Positions 63,953 to 64,000 of a stretch of DNA of 64,000 nucleotides are shown here, in pieces. Within the stretch, counting starts at the first letter, position 1. Every line of letters starts with the position of its first letter. This DNA is from Platycnemis pennipes (lineage: Eukaryota; Arthropoda; Insecta; Odonata; Platycnemididae), in contig CAKOGI010000036.1 in assembly GCA_933228895.1 (NCBI GenBank), forward strand, positions 1 through 64,000. The letters run 5' to 3'. Position numbers and translations under genes: made by a program. The notes beneath the pieces were generated by a model. It had not been told where the DNA came from. It did not search any database and was given only the letters and a program-made list of their open reading frames with translations.

Positions 63953-64000
63953 GTTTTTTGTAAGGTAGCGGAAAAGTGGGTGCTGTAAAGATAATCGATA
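63953..64000 (-). promoter_or_regulatory. Splice acceptor just upstream of the polymerase ATG
   Basis: On the minus strand TATCTTTACAG|CACCC puts an exon start at 63982, 30 bases before the polymerase ATG at 63952. It fits a short leader exon from the right terminal repeat being spliced to the gene block. Confidence 0.5.

Larger units (their letters stand above)
51205..64000 (-). mobile_element. Polinton/Maverick (adintovirus-like) element, left end to beyond window
   Basis: It starts with AGTAGTAGGAG, in line with the AG-type ends of Polintons, exactly where the two large copies part. It carries PolB, a packaging ATPase, a chromodomain integrase, capsid candidates and a maturation protease, all on the minus strand and mostly overlapping end to start. 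The right end is outside. The visible genes lack obvious damage except one near the left end. Polintons are self-synthesising DNA transposons related to adenovirus-like viruses, and this set could in principle form particles. Confidence 0.95.

Overview
The window is animal, most likely arthropod (insect), nuclear DNA. It is AT-rich, has no operons or ordinary host genes I can recognise, and is full of metazoan transposons: many 3' ends of one CR1/L2-like LINE family, an RTE-type LINE, a hAT transposon, a Penelope-like tail, small TIR elements and a large Polinton/Maverick. The species cannot be read from the sequence.

Layout. Positions 1-21433 and 29734-51204 are two nearly identical copies of one segment. 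The offset is 29733 up to about 14.2 kb and 29771 after it. Copy 1 ends inside a plus-strand LINE that carries on to 21668. In copy 2 the same LINE is cut at 51204 by the left end of a Polinton that runs past the window end. Between the copies (21669-29733) lie two minus-strand LINE copies. The second holds a three-level nest: LINE (25006-33003) split by a hAT element (26422-32223), which is split by a full-length RTE retrotransposon (28399-31831, 13-bp target-site duplication). Copy 1 starts in the middle of that RTE.

The 3.3-21 kb part of the unit (33-51 kb in copy 2) is mostly non-coding. It holds about 210-bp degenerate tandem repeats, a 347-bp-spaced duplicated block, a run of four perfect palindromes beside a 695-bp inverted-repeat element, LINE 3' ends often tail to tail, a tRNA-like sequence inside an inverted repeat, and a few exon-like signals on the minus strand.

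The Polinton (51205-64000+) has all its genes on the minus strand, read from right to left: protein-primed DNA polymerase B, packaging ATPase, a small hydrophobic-tail protein, a basic coiled-coil protein, chromodomain integrase, penton-like minor capsid protein, a basic pVI/pX-like protein, double-jelly-roll major capsid candidate, adenovirus-type protease, then two or three less known proteins. Replication, integration, capsid and maturation genes are all open, so this copy looks young. A TATA box and splice donor in the left terminal region, and a strong splice acceptor just upstream of the polymerase ATG, suggest that the mirrored right terminal repeat supplies a spliced leader for the gene block.

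The strongest leads are: the duplication whose copies differ by a Polinton; one short divergent patch in otherwise identical copies, falling on an exon-like segment; the palindrome cluster; the tRNA-like module in a 15-bp inverted repeat; and paired hairpins with similar loops but different stems in the Polinton.
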